DNA of 64,000 nucleotides from Paenibacillus monticola (GTDB lineage Bacteria > Bacillota > Bacilli > Paenibacillales > Paenibacillaceae): contig NZ_WJXB01000013.1 of NCBI RefSeq assembly GCF_009664975.1, forward strand, positions 1-64,000. Direction: 5' to 3'. The translations under genes and the position numbers were made by a program. This document shows, one piece after another, positions 54,461-64,000 of this stretch; the first letter of the stretch is position 1; each line of letters begins with the position of its first letter. The notes below the pieces were generated by a model that made no database searches, was not told the DNA's origin, and saw only the letters and a list, made by a program, of their open reading frames with translations.

Positions 54461-56821
54461 TTATTCTGAGATTACACTCGTTAGCGCTACCCGATAAACC
54501 GTTTCAGCCGTTATACTGTGGAACATAGCTGTCTGTTCTCCCTCAAAACGCTGCTCCATCGCCATACCCGCATCAGCCACCACACTCATGATACCTTTGC
54601 GCAGCGGAGTTGTTTCCAGTACAATTTCACCCTGCTGCAGCACCTCTCGGAACCGTGACAGACCGATCTCCCAAGGCTGTCCGTTATAGAAATGGTCATG
54701 AAATAATTGTCCACTCGCGAAAGCATATCCTACATTACCTGTGTAATCGATCTTGAGAATAACTTCTTCGATATCTTCCAAAACGTCCCTATCAAAATCG
54801 AGTACGATTTTGTGATCATGAATACGGTCAAGCTTCAATTCAAGTTCCTGCTTCGGAACATGAACATGATAGCTGCTGAACATGCCGCCTTGACTCTGCT
54901 CCACAGAACAGGTAGTGGATGCCGCAGTCCATGCGGACACAGACTCTACTCCACCCGTATATTCTCGGAATGAGAAATCGTTAAATCCGGCACTGAATAG
55001 TTCAACACCAGTACTTGTTCCGACGAGTGGGGTTTCCGAGAAAAGAATCCGTGTTGCGCCGCCGGTCTCCAATTCCCATAGGGTGGAGGCTTCACTGAAG
55101 GTCATCACGTAGAGGCGAACCTCTATGCCTGCCCTTTGCTTAATCCGGATCAGCGCGGAGTGGTCATGCGGTATACTCACACAGTATCCACCGTTCTCTT
55201 CCCTGTCCACTACCCCTGTATCCGTCTCGATATCGGCTATACCCTGCGCATCCAACAGGAATTCTCCGTCAATCCCTTCCGGCATCCGAAAGAAATAAGT
55301 AATCTGACTCGTCGATTCCATGACTGTAACGGGTTGTGCCGTAGCATAACGGAGGTTCAAGTCACCCAGCGCAAAATTAAAGGGAAACAGGATTGAGGCA
55401 TTCTTAGGGATGCTCATGGATTGCTTCTGCGGGAATTTGATAGTCTCATCTGTAAGCTGAATTACGAAGCAGACATCATCATGTGCACCCATTTCCACGT
55501 GATCCTGATAGTTATTGATGAACACAAAACCGGATTTCCCATCCGTACGTACTGCATAACGCAGTGTTTCTATATTCTCAGGAGTGATGCTCTCCGCTCC
55601 CTCAGGCAGCACAGTCGCCAGGGGAGCCAGACGTGCACCGAACTGCCGCAGAAAATAATGCAATGGACGCAGGAAGCCATTCGATTCACGAATCTGACCG
55701 AACTCTCCAATAGGCGCCTGGAAATCATAGGTGATACGTGGTGTCGTGCTTTCATTCAGGTAGCCTGTTGCACCTACTGGATTCGTCCCCCCATGGAACA
55801 TATAATAGCCAATAAAGTTGCAGCCACCGCCGATTTTCATTAGGCTCATTGCGGCTACACTTTCCGGCTCCACCTGAAACCGGGACAGATACCAGGTCTG
55901 CATTCCACCACCCATTTCACAGCAGGCAAAGGGGTATTTGGTTCTAGGATACGGTGGAGCGAAATCTCCAGTACAAGCCACATCATCATGATAACTGACA
56001 AAAAGGTACTCCTGAGTCGGCTGCTGCTGAGGACTTTGCTCCGTAACACTCCAAGGGGTATAGGCGTAGCCGCCATACAACGGCAATACCTCATCCTCTA
56101 GAAATGGCGCATCGCCCCAACCTGTACTCGTATAGAAAGGGGCGATCATACCGGCCTCTTCAGCGTATTGCTTGAGTAGACGCATATGCTCGGACCCTCC
56201 GCTGCCTCCACTCAGGTATTCATCGCCTTGCTTCGCAGTCAGCTCCCATAGAGCGGCAGCCGCATTAAACTCGTTCTCCAGCTGGATGCCGATGACAGGT
56301 CCCCCATCCTTGAACATCTGGCCTGCGGCTTGCTTGCCGATCTCTTCATACAGGCGACGCACATAATGCAGATAACCCGCGTCATTGGAGCGGACATCAA
56401 ATGAACGGCCGAACAACCAATCCGGAAGCCCACCGTTACGAACCTCCCCATGACAAAAGGGGCCCACGCGCAGAATGACATAAAGTCCATTACGAGCGCA
56501 TAGCTCAACGAACTTGCGCAAGTTACGATTTCCTTGCCAGTCGAACTCTGCCTCGATCTCCTCATGATGGTTCCAGAAGATATAGGTAGCCATAATATTA
56601 ATTCCCGACATTTTCATTTTCCTGATTTCCGTCTCCCAATCCGCTTCTGGATAACGGGAATAATGAAATTCGCCGCACATCGCGAAGTAAGGTTGCCCGT
56701 TTAGCTCCATGTAATAATTAGTGAAGCTAAAGTGATCTCCTTGTGGATTACTTCCGCCCAGTCTTAATGACGAGGGATAAATGTCTTTAGATGAACCGCC
56801 TGCATGAATGGAATATTCCAT
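54461..56821 (-). CDS. GH35 beta-galactosidase (786 aa)
   Basis: A retaining glycosidase of family GH35. The barrel begins NGQPYFAMCGEFHYSRYPEA; the acid/base region is GIQLENEFN and the candidate nucleophile region is CCEMGGGMQ. Long beta domains follow. The start is ATG 56821, with AAAAGGAGC just upstream; the longer frame adds 18 residues without a ribosome site. No signal peptide, so it is cytoplasmic. As the last gene of the second transporter module, it probably cleaves imported galactosides. The nucleophile motif is somewhat unusual. Confidence 0.85.
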   Translation of the reverse strand: MEYSIHAGGSSKDIYPSSLRLGGSNPQGDHFSFTNYYMELNGQPYFAMCGEFHYSRYPEADWETEIRKMKMSGINIMATYIFWNHHEEIEAEFDWQGNRNLRKFVELCARNGLYVILRVGPFCHGEVRNGGLPDWLFGRSFDVRSNDAGYLHYVRRLYEEIGKQAAGQMFKDGGPVIGIQLENEFNAAAALWELTAKQGDEYLSGGSGGSEHMRLLKQYAEEAGMIAPFYTSTGWGDAPFLEDEVLPLYGGYAYTPWSVTEQSPQQQPTQEYLFVSYHDDVACTGDFAPPYPRTKYPFACCEMGGGMQTWYLSRFQVEPESVAAMSLMKIGGGCNFIGYYMFHGGTNPVGATGYLNESTTPRITYDFQAPIGEFGQIRESNGFLRPLHYFLRQFGARLAPLATVLPEGAESITPENIETLRYAVRTDGKSGFVFINNYQDHVEMGAHDDVCFVIQLTDETIKFPQKQSMSIPKNASILFPFNFALGDLNLRYATAQPVTVMESTSQITYFFRMPEGIDGEFLLDAQGIADIETDTGVVDREENGGYCVSIPHDHSALIRIKQRAGIEVRLYVMTFSEASTLWELETGGATRILFSETPLVGTSTGVELFSAGFNDFSFREYTGGVESVSAWTAASTTCSVEQSQGGMFSSYHVHVPKQELELKLDRIHDHKIVLDFDRDVLEDIEEVILKIDYTGNVGYAFASGQLFHDHFYNGQPWEIGLSRFREVLQQGEIVLETTPLRKGIMSVVADAGMAMEQRFEGEQTAMFHSITAETVYRVALTSVISE

Positions 56822-56858
56822 GTCTGATGCTCCTTTTCGATCAAATTGAATGCAAGAA

Positions 56859-56889
56859 AGCTGCCCCAAAGTCATGCTTTGGAACAGCT
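56859..56889 (-). terminator. Terminator between binding protein and GH35
   Basis: AGCTGCCCCAAAG (56859-56871) pairs with CTTTGGAACAGCT (56877-56889) around a 5-base loop, with TTTCTTG following on the minus strand. Partial read-through would make GH35 less abundant than the binding protein. Confidence 0.7.
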
Positions 56890-56906
56890 CGTTTGTGGTT
56901 AATCTT

Positions 56907-58487
56907 TTATTTATGGGTGGTCAGGAAGGCATCTACCTGAGTTTGCAGTTCGGTCTGAACCTTTTCAATACCCGCAGCTTTCAACTGTTTGATCAGGTCA
57001 GCTTGACCCTTATCAACATCTGGAATCAATCCGTATTCCAACGGAATTGCATATCTAAGCATTACGTTGCCGATATTGGCTACTTCATTCTTCACATTAG
57101 TATCATTGAAGACGAAAGTTTCCAGAGGGAAGTGATAGATGCTGGACTGCCAGCTGTTGAACATATCGTCAGCTTCTACCGGATAAGAAGCATCCTGACG
57201 ATTAAGTGGTGAGTTCCAGCCCCAGTTCGAGAAGCCCGTGTAGCCAGCGGCATTCGGACCTGCAGTATACTTGTCGTCACCTTGTGGAACGTAGTTGGTG
57301 CCAGAGATACCATACATCGTCAAATCATGAATTTCCTTGTCATTCTGCAGAAGGTCAATCAGCATTAAAGAACGTTCAGCATTCTTGGATGTTGCATGGA
57401 TCGCCATACCATTCTGTGTAGAAATGGCTGCGATTTTTTTCTTGTCCGGTGTGATATCGGCAATAGCCAGCTCAATTTCTGGTTTATCCCGACGCATTTC
57501 GGCTAAGTTAGCGGCAACTGTACCCAAGTTCTGTGCATAAGAAGACACTTTGCCTGCTTTAATATCCTGCCATACATCGTTTTTGTTGCTGACTACATTC
57601 TTGGACCATACACCGTTGTCTGCGAGATCCTTGTAGTAGGTGAGCAATTGTTTGAATTCAGGAGTATCGTAGATGTTGAATATTTTACCTGTTGTATCAT
57701 CCAGATCATAAGCTAGTGGAAGCAGGTTAGCGTCAACCAGATTCCAGTTATTGTTCTGTTCCAGAGTTGCTTGGTCAAGCTCATGCCATTTCCAGCCGTC
57801 TGCTGCTTTGGCACCATAAGCGGTAATTCCTTTTTCACTCTTAGCAACCGTTTTCAAATAATTACCGTAGGATTCCAGGTTGGTAATCTCAGGAAGATTG
57901 TATTTCTTGCGAAGATCTTCGCGGTACAGAATTACTTTGTCGGTAACTTCAACATTGTTATTAGGAACCATGAACAACTTGCCATCCACTTTTGCTTGTT
58001 CCCAAGAAACCTTTGGCATAGCTTCCCAAGTCAGCGGCATGTATTTCGACAGCATATCATCGGTCAATTCCATGAATCCACCTTTCAAAGCCTGGTCATT
58101 ATAGAATGCCCAGTTAGCGGTGTAGGCGATATCGAAATCTTCATTTGCGGCAAACTTCAGTGGGTATTTCTGTGAATAGTCGGACCAGTCAAGGAACTCC
58201 ACTTCAACGGTCGCATTGATCTTTGCTTTCAGTTTCGTATTCAGTTCAGCGAATACTTTGTCGTAGTCAGCAGGCTGACCACCGATCATCAGCATTTTTA
58301 ATTTAACTTCTTTAGATGTGTCTACAGCTCCGGGAACTTCCGTAGCTGCCACATTTTCTGTCTTTGTGTTGGTCTCGGCAGCCGTATTATTCGCATTATT
58401 GTTCCCCCCACCGCAAGCACTAAGCAGTGTTGATAACATAAGAACGAATGCCAGCGAAAACGTTAACTTCTTTTTCTTGTTGATCAT
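56907..58487 (-). CDS. Sugar-binding lipoprotein of ABC importer, module 2 (526 aa)
   Basis: An LplA-type solute-binding lipoprotein with a DUF3502-like end. The signal ends LLSACGG with C25 lipidated, then a disordered Asn-rich linker (NNNANNTAAE). The ligand is unknown; the downstream GH35 gene suggests a galactoside. It follows the second permease by about 60 bp. In this module the binding protein is third, whereas in module 1 it is first. Confidence 0.92.
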   Translation of the reverse strand: MINKKKKLTFSLAFVLMLSTLLSACGGGNNNANNTAAETNTKTENVAATEVPGAVDTSKEVKLKMLMIGGQPADYDKVFAELNTKLKAKINATVEVEFLDWSDYSQKYPLKFAANEDFDIAYTANWAFYNDQALKGGFMELTDDMLSKYMPLTWEAMPKVSWEQAKVDGKLFMVPNNNVEVTDKVILYREDLRKKYNLPEITNLESYGNYLKTVAKSEKGITAYGAKAADGWKWHELDQATLEQNNNWNLVDANLLPLAYDLDDTTGKIFNIYDTPEFKQLLTYYKDLADNGVWSKNVVSNKNDVWQDIKAGKVSSYAQNLGTVAANLAEMRRDKPEIELAIADITPDKKKIAAISTQNGMAIHATSKNAERSLMLIDLLQNDKEIHDLTMYGISGTNYVPQGDDKYTAGPNAAGYTGFSNWGWNSPLNRQDASYPVEADDMFNSWQSSIYHFPLETFVFNDTNVKNEVANIGNVMLRYAIPLEYGLIPDVDKGQADLIKQLKAAGIEKVQTELQTQVDAFLTTHK

Positions 58488-58550
58488 GACGAGTGTTCCC
58501 CCTAATCAAGTATTTTTTTAGTTTCTATTGATAACCAGGTTTCCCTGAGA

Positions 58551-59480
58551 TCATCCTTTTACTGAGCCAAGCGTAAGTCCTGATACAAAATATTTTTGAA
58601 TAAACGGATAAGCGACCAAGACAGGTCCAGTAGCCACGAGCGTCATCGCCATCTTCAAGCTTTCGGTAGGCAGATCCATATTCACCACGACGCCGGTCTC
58701 CATCATTGCCTTACGCATGCCATCCATATTACCTAGCATTTTGTATAAATAGTATTGTAACGGCATGAGATCGGAATTAGAAATAAAGAGCAACGCGTTA
58801 TACCAATCATTCCAGTAGGCCAGAGCTATAAATAGTCCGATGGTAGCCAGTGCAGGCTTGGACAGCGGAACGATAAGCTTGCGGAAAATCAGGAAGTCAC
58901 TGGCTCCATCGATCTTCGCCGATTCGTTAATGGCATCTGGAATGCTGCTCATAAACGACTTCATGACGATGATGTAGAACACATTCATCAGTAGCGGCAG
59001 AATCAGCACCAGAATCGTATCCTTTAGGTGCAGATTATTCACAATCATCAAATACCACGGCACTAGTCCTCCACTGAACAAGGTGGTGAAGAAGAAGAAG
59101 AAGGAGAAATGATTGCGCCATTTAAAATCTCTACGGGATAAGACATAACCCGTCATAGCTGTCAGAAACAATCCACACGATGTGCCGACAACGGTGACGA
59201 ATATTGTCACGCTGTAGGCTTTTAGCATATCAGCAGGATACTTGAACAGCAGACTGTAGGCTTCGGTGGAAAATGCTTTCGGGAAGATCTGAAACCCATA
59301 TTGGATAATCGAGCTTTCCTCAGTTAGAGAGGAGGAAAGAATCAGCACAAATGGGAAAAGACAGAATAGGGCAAGCAGCGTAAGTGTTACATATCCGATA
59401 ACAGAGAGCAGGACACGGTCCGCATGTTTGCGTTTGGCACCCGCTGGCTTAACTTCTAAATTCGCAACCGTTGAACTCAT
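58551..59480 (-). CDS. Sugar ABC transporter permease, LplC type, module 2 (309 aa)
   Basis: A MalG/LplC permease. The EAA loop DAINESAKIDGASDFLIFRK is near residue 185, and the ending YFVSGLTLGSVKG is near identical to that of the module 1 permease. Six membrane helices are apparent. It is placed 17 bp after the LplB-type permease. It needs an ATPase from elsewhere. Confidence 0.93.
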   Translation of the reverse strand: MSSTVANLEVKPAGAKRKHADRVLLSVIGYVTLTLLALFCLFPFVLILSSSLTEESSIIQYGFQIFPKAFSTEAYSLLFKYPADMLKAYSVTIFVTVVGTSCGLFLTAMTGYVLSRRDFKWRNHFSFFFFFTTLFSGGLVPWYLMIVNNLHLKDTILVLILPLLMNVFYIIVMKSFMSSIPDAINESAKIDGASDFLIFRKLIVPLSKPALATIGLFIALAYWNDWYNALLFISNSDLMPLQYYLYKMLGNMDGMRKAMMETGVVVNMDLPTESLKMAMTLVATGPVLVAYPFIQKYFVSGLTLGSVKG

Positions 59481-59497
59481 AGTATGACCTCCCTTTC

Positions 59498-60418
59498 CTA
59501 GAATAAAGCTCGATCTTTGTCGTATTTACGCACTGCATAGTTAGCAAATATAATCGTTCCGAACCCGAGCAGCGACTGGTAGAAACCTGCCGCAGCAGAC
59601 ATCCCAATTTCATTTGAAGTCGTAAGTGACCGGAATACGAAGGTATCAATGACGTCTGTCGATGAGAATAGCAGGCCGTTATTGCCGACCATGTTATAGA
59701 ACATTCCGAAGTCTCCCCGGAAGATGTTTCCAATTGCTAGCAGAACCAGAATGATAACGGTAGGCATCAGATTCGGCACGGTAATTTTCATGATACGTTG
59801 GAAGATGTTCGCCCCATCGATCTCGGCGGCTTCGTACATTTCGGTATCAATACCGGTTATAGCTGCCAGATACATGATCGAACCATAACCTAGCGCTTTC
59901 CAAGCGGATACTACAACCAGAATGAAAGGCCAATACGAAGGTGTGTTGTACACATCAATGGGAGTCATGCCTAGCCCTTTGAGCAGCACATTTAATGTAC
60001 CAACATCATAGTTGAAAAGGTTATACGCAATCGCCCCAACCACAACCCAAGAGATGAAATACGGAAGAAATATTGCAGTCTGAGCTAGCTTGCGGAACCA
60101 TTTACCCACTGCCTCAAACAATAGAATGGCGGCGAAAATCTGCAGCACATTATTAACAACGATAAATGCGATATTGTATAATGCTGTATTTCGCGTTACA
60201 CGCCAAGCATCACCTGAATTAAAGAAAAACCGGAAATTATCAAGTCCGTTCCAGGGACTCCCAAAGACACCACCGGTGTAGCTGTATTGCTTAAAAGCCA
60301 GTATGATACCTGCCATAGGTAAGTACGCAAACACCAGAAAGAATATAACAGCAGGTGTTAGCATGAGTAGCAGCGTTTTATATTTTTTTACATCACTCCA
60401 GAAGCCGTGTCGGTTCAT
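59498..60418 (-). CDS. Sugar ABC transporter permease, LplB type, module 2 (306 aa)
   Basis: A MalF/LplB permease with FLVFAYLPMAGIILAFKQYS at the N-terminus, the EAA loop YEAAEIDGANIFQRIMKITV, and the ending VRKYDKDRALF. It is first in the transporter operon. AAAGGGGAG precedes the ATG. Upstream, a minus-strand TATAAT (60457-60452) has no recognisable -35, which fits activation by the AraC-type regulator. Confidence 0.93.
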   Translation of the reverse strand: MNRHGFWSDVKKYKTLLLMLTPAVIFFLVFAYLPMAGIILAFKQYSYTGGVFGSPWNGLDNFRFFFNSGDAWRVTRNTALYNIAFIVVNNVLQIFAAILLFEAVGKWFRKLAQTAIFLPYFISWVVVGAIAYNLFNYDVGTLNVLLKGLGMTPIDVYNTPSYWPFILVVVSAWKALGYGSIMYLAAITGIDTEMYEAAEIDGANIFQRIMKITVPNLMPTVIILVLLAIGNIFRGDFGMFYNMVGNNGLLFSSTDVIDTFVFRSLTTSNEIGMSAAAGFYQSLLGFGTIIFANYAVRKYDKDRALF

Positions 60419-60451
60419 CTCTACTCCCCTTTCTTTGTCTCTACATGCTTC

Positions 60452-60457
60452 ATTATA
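60452..60457 (-). promoter_or_regulatory. -10 box of second transporter operon
   Basis: TATAAT on the minus strand, 34 bp before the permease start. The position 17 bp upstream reads TCCACA, far from TTGACA, so a transcription activator is probably required. Confidence 0.5.
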
Positions 60458-60594
60458 AAGGGGTGTGCAGTTCCTGTGGATTCAGCCAAGCAACTAAAAG
60501 CAATACTAATTCACCGATCGCAAATTTTTTTGAGGTTTATTTACAAAAAAAAGACCTGCGGTCTGCATACGACCGAAAGCCAGCTTTGCTGTTT

Positions 60595-62166
60595 CTATAT
60601 TTTGTTCTTCTTCCGAAACTCCCCGGGTGTCATGCCTGTTGTCTGCTTAAACTGCCGGTTGAAGTAAATCATGTTCTTATAGCCCATCCGCTCGGCAATC
60701 TCATAAATCTTCAGGGTCGGATCTGTAAGCAGCTCGCATACGGAGTTCGTCTTGCGCTCATTCACGTAATCGCTAAACGGCACCTTGGTTTCTTCTTTAA
60801 ACAGAAAGCCCAAATAATTCGGTGTGAAATCGAAATGTGCCGCGACCTCTTTGAGCGTAATCTTCTTCTCCAGGTTCTCTTCTACGTACCGCATGATCTC
60901 ATCAATCAGCTTGCGCTTTTGCCGCTGCCGCTTCACATACAGCAGTTCTGACAGCTCGAAGAATCTCCGTCTTAGCCAAGAAAGGATGTCATGAATCGTC
61001 TCGAATTGGAATAAAATATCCGGCTGGTGCAACTCCCACTGCAAGATCTCGTACAGGTTCTCGTTCTGCTGCTGGAGCGCCGCATGCAGATTGGAGGTGA
61101 TACGAACGATTAACTCATACACATCTTTCTTCCGGGCCACAGGCATATCCCCGTTAAACAGCTCTAGCAAATGATCGTCAATGGCTACCAGATCATATTC
61201 GATGATCGCTTCCAGCAAGTGTCCCACTGTTGTGTCGATACGGCCCCCCCGAGTATCCCGTGGAGACGACTCCATCGTGTCGCGAATCAGCCGGTTCTTG
61301 CCAAGCAGCCATTTGGCGCTAAGCGCCGCCTCTGCTAATCGATAAGACTCATGTAATGCCGCATCATCATAAGCGTACCGCCCTACTCCGACAGTAACAG
61401 TATAAGCTGAGGCCTTCGCAACCTTCTGGATGAGTTCCTCCAGCTGATTCAGGAAGGGCTCCTTCGGTATGGCTGAAAGGATGACAAACCGGGTCGGGTA
61501 GGCCGCGATCAGCGTCCCAAGCTTCGCCTCTGTAGCAAAGGACTTAATAATTAAAGCAATTTGCCGGGTCTTAATCCGCGATTCCTCCTCAGAGAGATCC
61601 CGCAGCTTCCATTCCAGATCATCGATTTCCACGATAGCAACAGCAGAACCGCCCAGCAGGAGCGGATCGAGCACACTTCGAAGATGTGACTCTGCCGGGC
61701 CCGGTGCCTCGTCATCGAACCAACGAAGCAGCAGCTCTTCATTCACCAGCGACAACGCCTCCGTGAAGGAGCGGTCCTTTTCCCGTTCCTGCTCCATTTT
61801 CTCGCAGAGCGAACGTAACATCTCATATAGATCCTTATCTTCGACAGGCTTGAGTAAATAACCGGAGGCATTGATCTGGATCGCTTCTTTAGCATAGCTA
61901 AAGTCCTCATGACCACTGATAAACACAATCTTCACGTTCGGGTTCACAGCCTTCGCCTTGCGGGCAAATTCGATTCCCGTCATAATCGGCATGCGGATAT
62001 CCGACAGAATAATATCGATCCGTTCTTCCTCCATGACCTTGAGGGCAAGGAAGCCGCTATTCGCCGTACCCGCTACCTGGATGTCCAATTCGCTTGCAAG
62101 CACCCGGCGGCGCAGCCACTCCAAGTCTACGGCTTCATCGTCTACCAGCAATACATTAATGCTCAC
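60595..62166 (-). CDS. Response regulator, YesN/AraC type, module 2 (523 aa)
   Basis: Receiver domain at residues 3-120, with LLVDDEAVD, phospho-acceptor D56 in DIILSDIRMP and the Lys in YLLKPVED. The middle domain is followed by AraC-type DNA-binding helices at the C-terminus (~420-523, ITLKEVAAHFDFTPNYLGFL and TGMTPGEFRKK). It probably activates the adjacent permease operon. It begins 30 bp after the kinase gene. Confidence 0.93.
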   Translation of the reverse strand: MSINVLLVDDEAVDLEWLRRRVLASELDIQVAGTANSGFLALKVMEEERIDIILSDIRMPIMTGIEFARKAKAVNPNVKIVFISGHEDFSYAKEAIQINASGYLLKPVEDKDLYEMLRSLCEKMEQEREKDRSFTEALSLVNEELLLRWFDDEAPGPAESHLRSVLDPLLLGGSAVAIVEIDDLEWKLRDLSEEESRIKTRQIALIIKSFATEAKLGTLIAAYPTRFVILSAIPKEPFLNQLEELIQKVAKASAYTVTVGVGRYAYDDAALHESYRLAEAALSAKWLLGKNRLIRDTMESSPRDTRGGRIDTTVGHLLEAIIEYDLVAIDDHLLELFNGDMPVARKKDVYELIVRITSNLHAALQQQNENLYEILQWELHQPDILFQFETIHDILSWLRRRFFELSELLYVKRQRQKRKLIDEIMRYVEENLEKKITLKEVAAHFDFTPNYLGFLFKEETKVPFSDYVNERKTNSVCELLTDPTLKIYEIAERMGYKNMIYFNRQFKQTTGMTPGEFRKKNKI

Positions 62167-62196
62167 CCTAAGACCCCCTTCTCTTGATGTATTTCA

Positions 62197-63933
62197 TTAT
62201 GTGGCGCTCTCGTCAGCATCGTTACGATCCCGAACATCCGCCGGAAAAAGCAGCTGTACCGTCGTACCCGCTCCATAAATACTTGCGATATTCACACCAT
62301 ACGCATCGCCGTACCTTAGCTTTATCCGCTCATCTACATTCTTCACACCATAGCCGCCAGCCTGAGTAGGCCCTGTCATCAATTTTCTAACGGTCTCTGG
62401 ACGCATGCCAATCCCATTATCGATTACCTTCAGCTCGATGCGGTCGCCTATCCGTTTGCCGGTCAAGCGGATCGCAATCGTCTCTCCAAACCAAGCATGC
62501 TTAAAGACATTCTCCACAAAGGGCTGTAGAACCAGCTTAATAATCTGCATGTCCAGAATATCCGGATCAACATCGACATAGATGGTAAATGCATCGGCGT
62601 ATTTTACCCGCTGAATTTCAAGATAGGTCTCTACCTGCTCCAGTTCTTTTTCCAGCAGGATATACACGTTCCCTTGATTTAGCGTCAGCCGGTAGAAACG
62701 GGAAAGACCCTGTACCATGCCCGTTACTTTTTCTATCTCACCAAGGTTTGCCAAGCTGTTGATCGTCGAAAGTGTATTATACAGGAAGTGGGGGTTAATC
62801 TGCGCTTGCAACGCCTCCAGCTCCGCCTGTTTCTTCTGAATACCCTGCACATATACGCTGTTGATCAGCTCCTGGATATTGATCGCCATGACATTAAATG
62901 CAGCGGCAATTTGCACGAATTCATCGTTGCCAGAGAAACGTATCCGTTTCTGAAAGTTGCCCTCCTGGAAGGATCGGACGAGACCTACAATCCGCGACAT
63001 TTTCCGTCCAGACAGGCGTGCAACGATGAAACCGATAAATGTCATGACGATAAAGCTGATTGCGCACACTCCGAGAATGACCTTTTGCAGCTTGCCAGCA
63101 TCCCTTGTCAAATAAGTGTGAGGCACCAAGGTTTCAATTACAAAATCCGACCCGGGGATCTTCTCATGGAGACTTAAATAAGAATCTTGAGTGTCTCCCT
63201 GTTCAGCCGTGCCGCTCTGGTATATGGGATTCCCTGTCTTCTGATCTACCAACCGAAGTGTCACCCCATCTTCAACCGGAAAGGCGGAGAACCCGCCGAG
63301 CAAGTCTCCCAAGGACGCCGTTATCCGGACATAGCCGATCACCGTTTTATAGTCGCTGAAAGAGACCAGCCGGCGAATATGCGAGATGTTGCCCAGCAAC
63401 TGATCCGTATCAATCTGAATCCAGATATTGTCCCGTTCCGAATCCTTTAGGGCCTGGTACCATTCGGTGTCAGCGATATCTTCAAAGGGCAGAATGTAAT
63501 AATCACTGTCCTTAATGGGTTCCTCCAGGTTATCACCCGACACGATGTTCAAGTCACTATTCAGCGTATAGAGCATGAAGCGGATATTGTTTCCAAAGAG
63601 CTGTAAGGGCGATTTCAGTTGGGGAACGATCTCATCCAGCATGGTTAGATAGATATCGAGTCGATCTCCCTTCTTCTGGAGCGCACGCTGAAACGGCAGG
63701 CTGCCGAACAACGTATCCGACATCCGCTGGATTTCATCCATCTGATAGCGGATATTGTTCCTGGCCTGCTCCATTCCAGTGCGGATATTCGTTTCGGCCA
63801 TTTCAGTCCGTGACTCGGTCAGCATGGAATAAGAAATGTATCCAATAAGCACGTCCGTCAGCAGTACAAGAAGTAAATAGGGAATCATCATTTTATAGGT
63901 GAACGGCATAAACCGCTGCTTCTTGATCGCCAT
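62197..63933 (-). CDS. Sensor histidine kinase, YesM type, module 2 (578 aa)
   Basis: Membrane helix at residues ~14-33, an extracellular sensor region (about 35-280), a second helix (~283-306), HAMP, then the kinase core. INPHFLYNTL puts the phospho-His at 382; the N box is QPFVENVFKHA and the G boxes are DNGIG and GYGVKN. It senses a presumed sugar signal and phosphorylates the adjacent regulator. An AGAGGAAG ribosome site lies upstream. The window ends 67 bp beyond its start, so any partner upstream is not seen. Confidence 0.93.
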   Translation of the reverse strand: MAIKKQRFMPFTYKMMIPYLLLVLLTDVLIGYISYSMLTESRTEMAETNIRTGMEQARNNIRYQMDEIQRMSDTLFGSLPFQRALQKKGDRLDIYLTMLDEIVPQLKSPLQLFGNNIRFMLYTLNSDLNIVSGDNLEEPIKDSDYYILPFEDIADTEWYQALKDSERDNIWIQIDTDQLLGNISHIRRLVSFSDYKTVIGYVRITASLGDLLGGFSAFPVEDGVTLRLVDQKTGNPIYQSGTAEQGDTQDSYLSLHEKIPGSDFVIETLVPHTYLTRDAGKLQKVILGVCAISFIVMTFIGFIVARLSGRKMSRIVGLVRSFQEGNFQKRIRFSGNDEFVQIAAAFNVMAINIQELINSVYVQGIQKKQAELEALQAQINPHFLYNTLSTINSLANLGEIEKVTGMVQGLSRFYRLTLNQGNVYILLEKELEQVETYLEIQRVKYADAFTIYVDVDPDILDMQIIKLVLQPFVENVFKHAWFGETIAIRLTGKRIGDRIELKVIDNGIGMRPETVRKLMTGPTQAGGYGVKNVDERIKLRYGDAYGVNIASIYGAGTTVQLLFPADVRDRNDADESAT

Positions 63934-64000
63934 TATTGCTTACTTCCTCTATGTCGAATTTGGTATGTTTATATTGTATTTGATAATAGTCTAAAATAGT

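Overview
The window looks like chromosomal DNA of a Paenibacillus or close relative. The evidence is the gene content: LplA/LplB/LplC-type sugar ABC transporters paired with YesM/YesN-type two-component systems, several 'stalk' (copper amine oxidase N-terminal) secreted proteins, an S-layer/SLH remnant, strong AGGAGG ribosome sites and frequent TTG/GTG starts. This is inferred from families seen, not from a database match.

Layout. (1) 1-300: tandem rRNA-type promoters firing left, out of the window. (2) 315-21557, all minus strand: a large glycan-use locus. A metallophosphoesterase is coupled to a sensor kinase and an AraC-type response regulator. Next come a lipoprotein binding protein and two permeases, followed by five cytoplasmic glycosidases (GH3, GH38, GH125, a large clan-A-like enzyme, and a second GH38). 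GH38 plus GH125 points to alpha-mannose-rich oligosaccharides such as N-glycans. (3) 21.7-30.2 kb: a mixed region with a 42-residue small protein, an SLH-protein remnant, a stalk protein carrying a 408-bp tandem duplication, a divergent MocR regulator/EamA exporter pair, a DUF4163/DUF3298-like protein, a GNAT enzyme, a decayed gamma-glutamylcyclotransferase-like gene and an acyl-CoA synthetase. (4) 30.2-36 kb: a SUKH-like protein, a divergent helical-protein/XRE pair (unit A), an IS3-family insertion, thiC with a TPP riboswitch and attenuator, and a HEAT-like protein. (5) 36-49.3 kb: a giant AAA-TPR-GAF-LuxR regulator, then a nuclease/helicase-rich stretch: an Rpn-type nuclease, a second helical-protein/XRE pair (unit B), a MazG-like gene overlapping a PLD-helicase gene, and a SWIM-zinc-finger gene next to a SNF2 helicase. 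(6) 49.4-54.3 kb: an MFS exporter/APH-like kinase pair, a stalk protein, a PAS/HD-GYP protein and a GNAT-like protein. (7) 54.4-64 kb: a second sugar module (kinase, AraC regulator, two permeases, binding lipoprotein, GH35 beta-galactosidase).

The two sugar modules share one logic: membrane sensor, then AraC regulator, then transporter, then cytoplasmic glycosidase. In both, an intrinsic terminator follows the binding-protein gene, which should let that gene be made in excess over the gene downstream.

The best candidate for something undescribed is the pair of paralogous divergent units at 31.0-31.9 and 42.0-42.8 kb. Each has a roughly 150-residue HEPN-like helical protein facing a small XRE regulator, and unit B has two clear operator palindromes. 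The MazG/PLD-helicase pair next to unit B is the second candidate.
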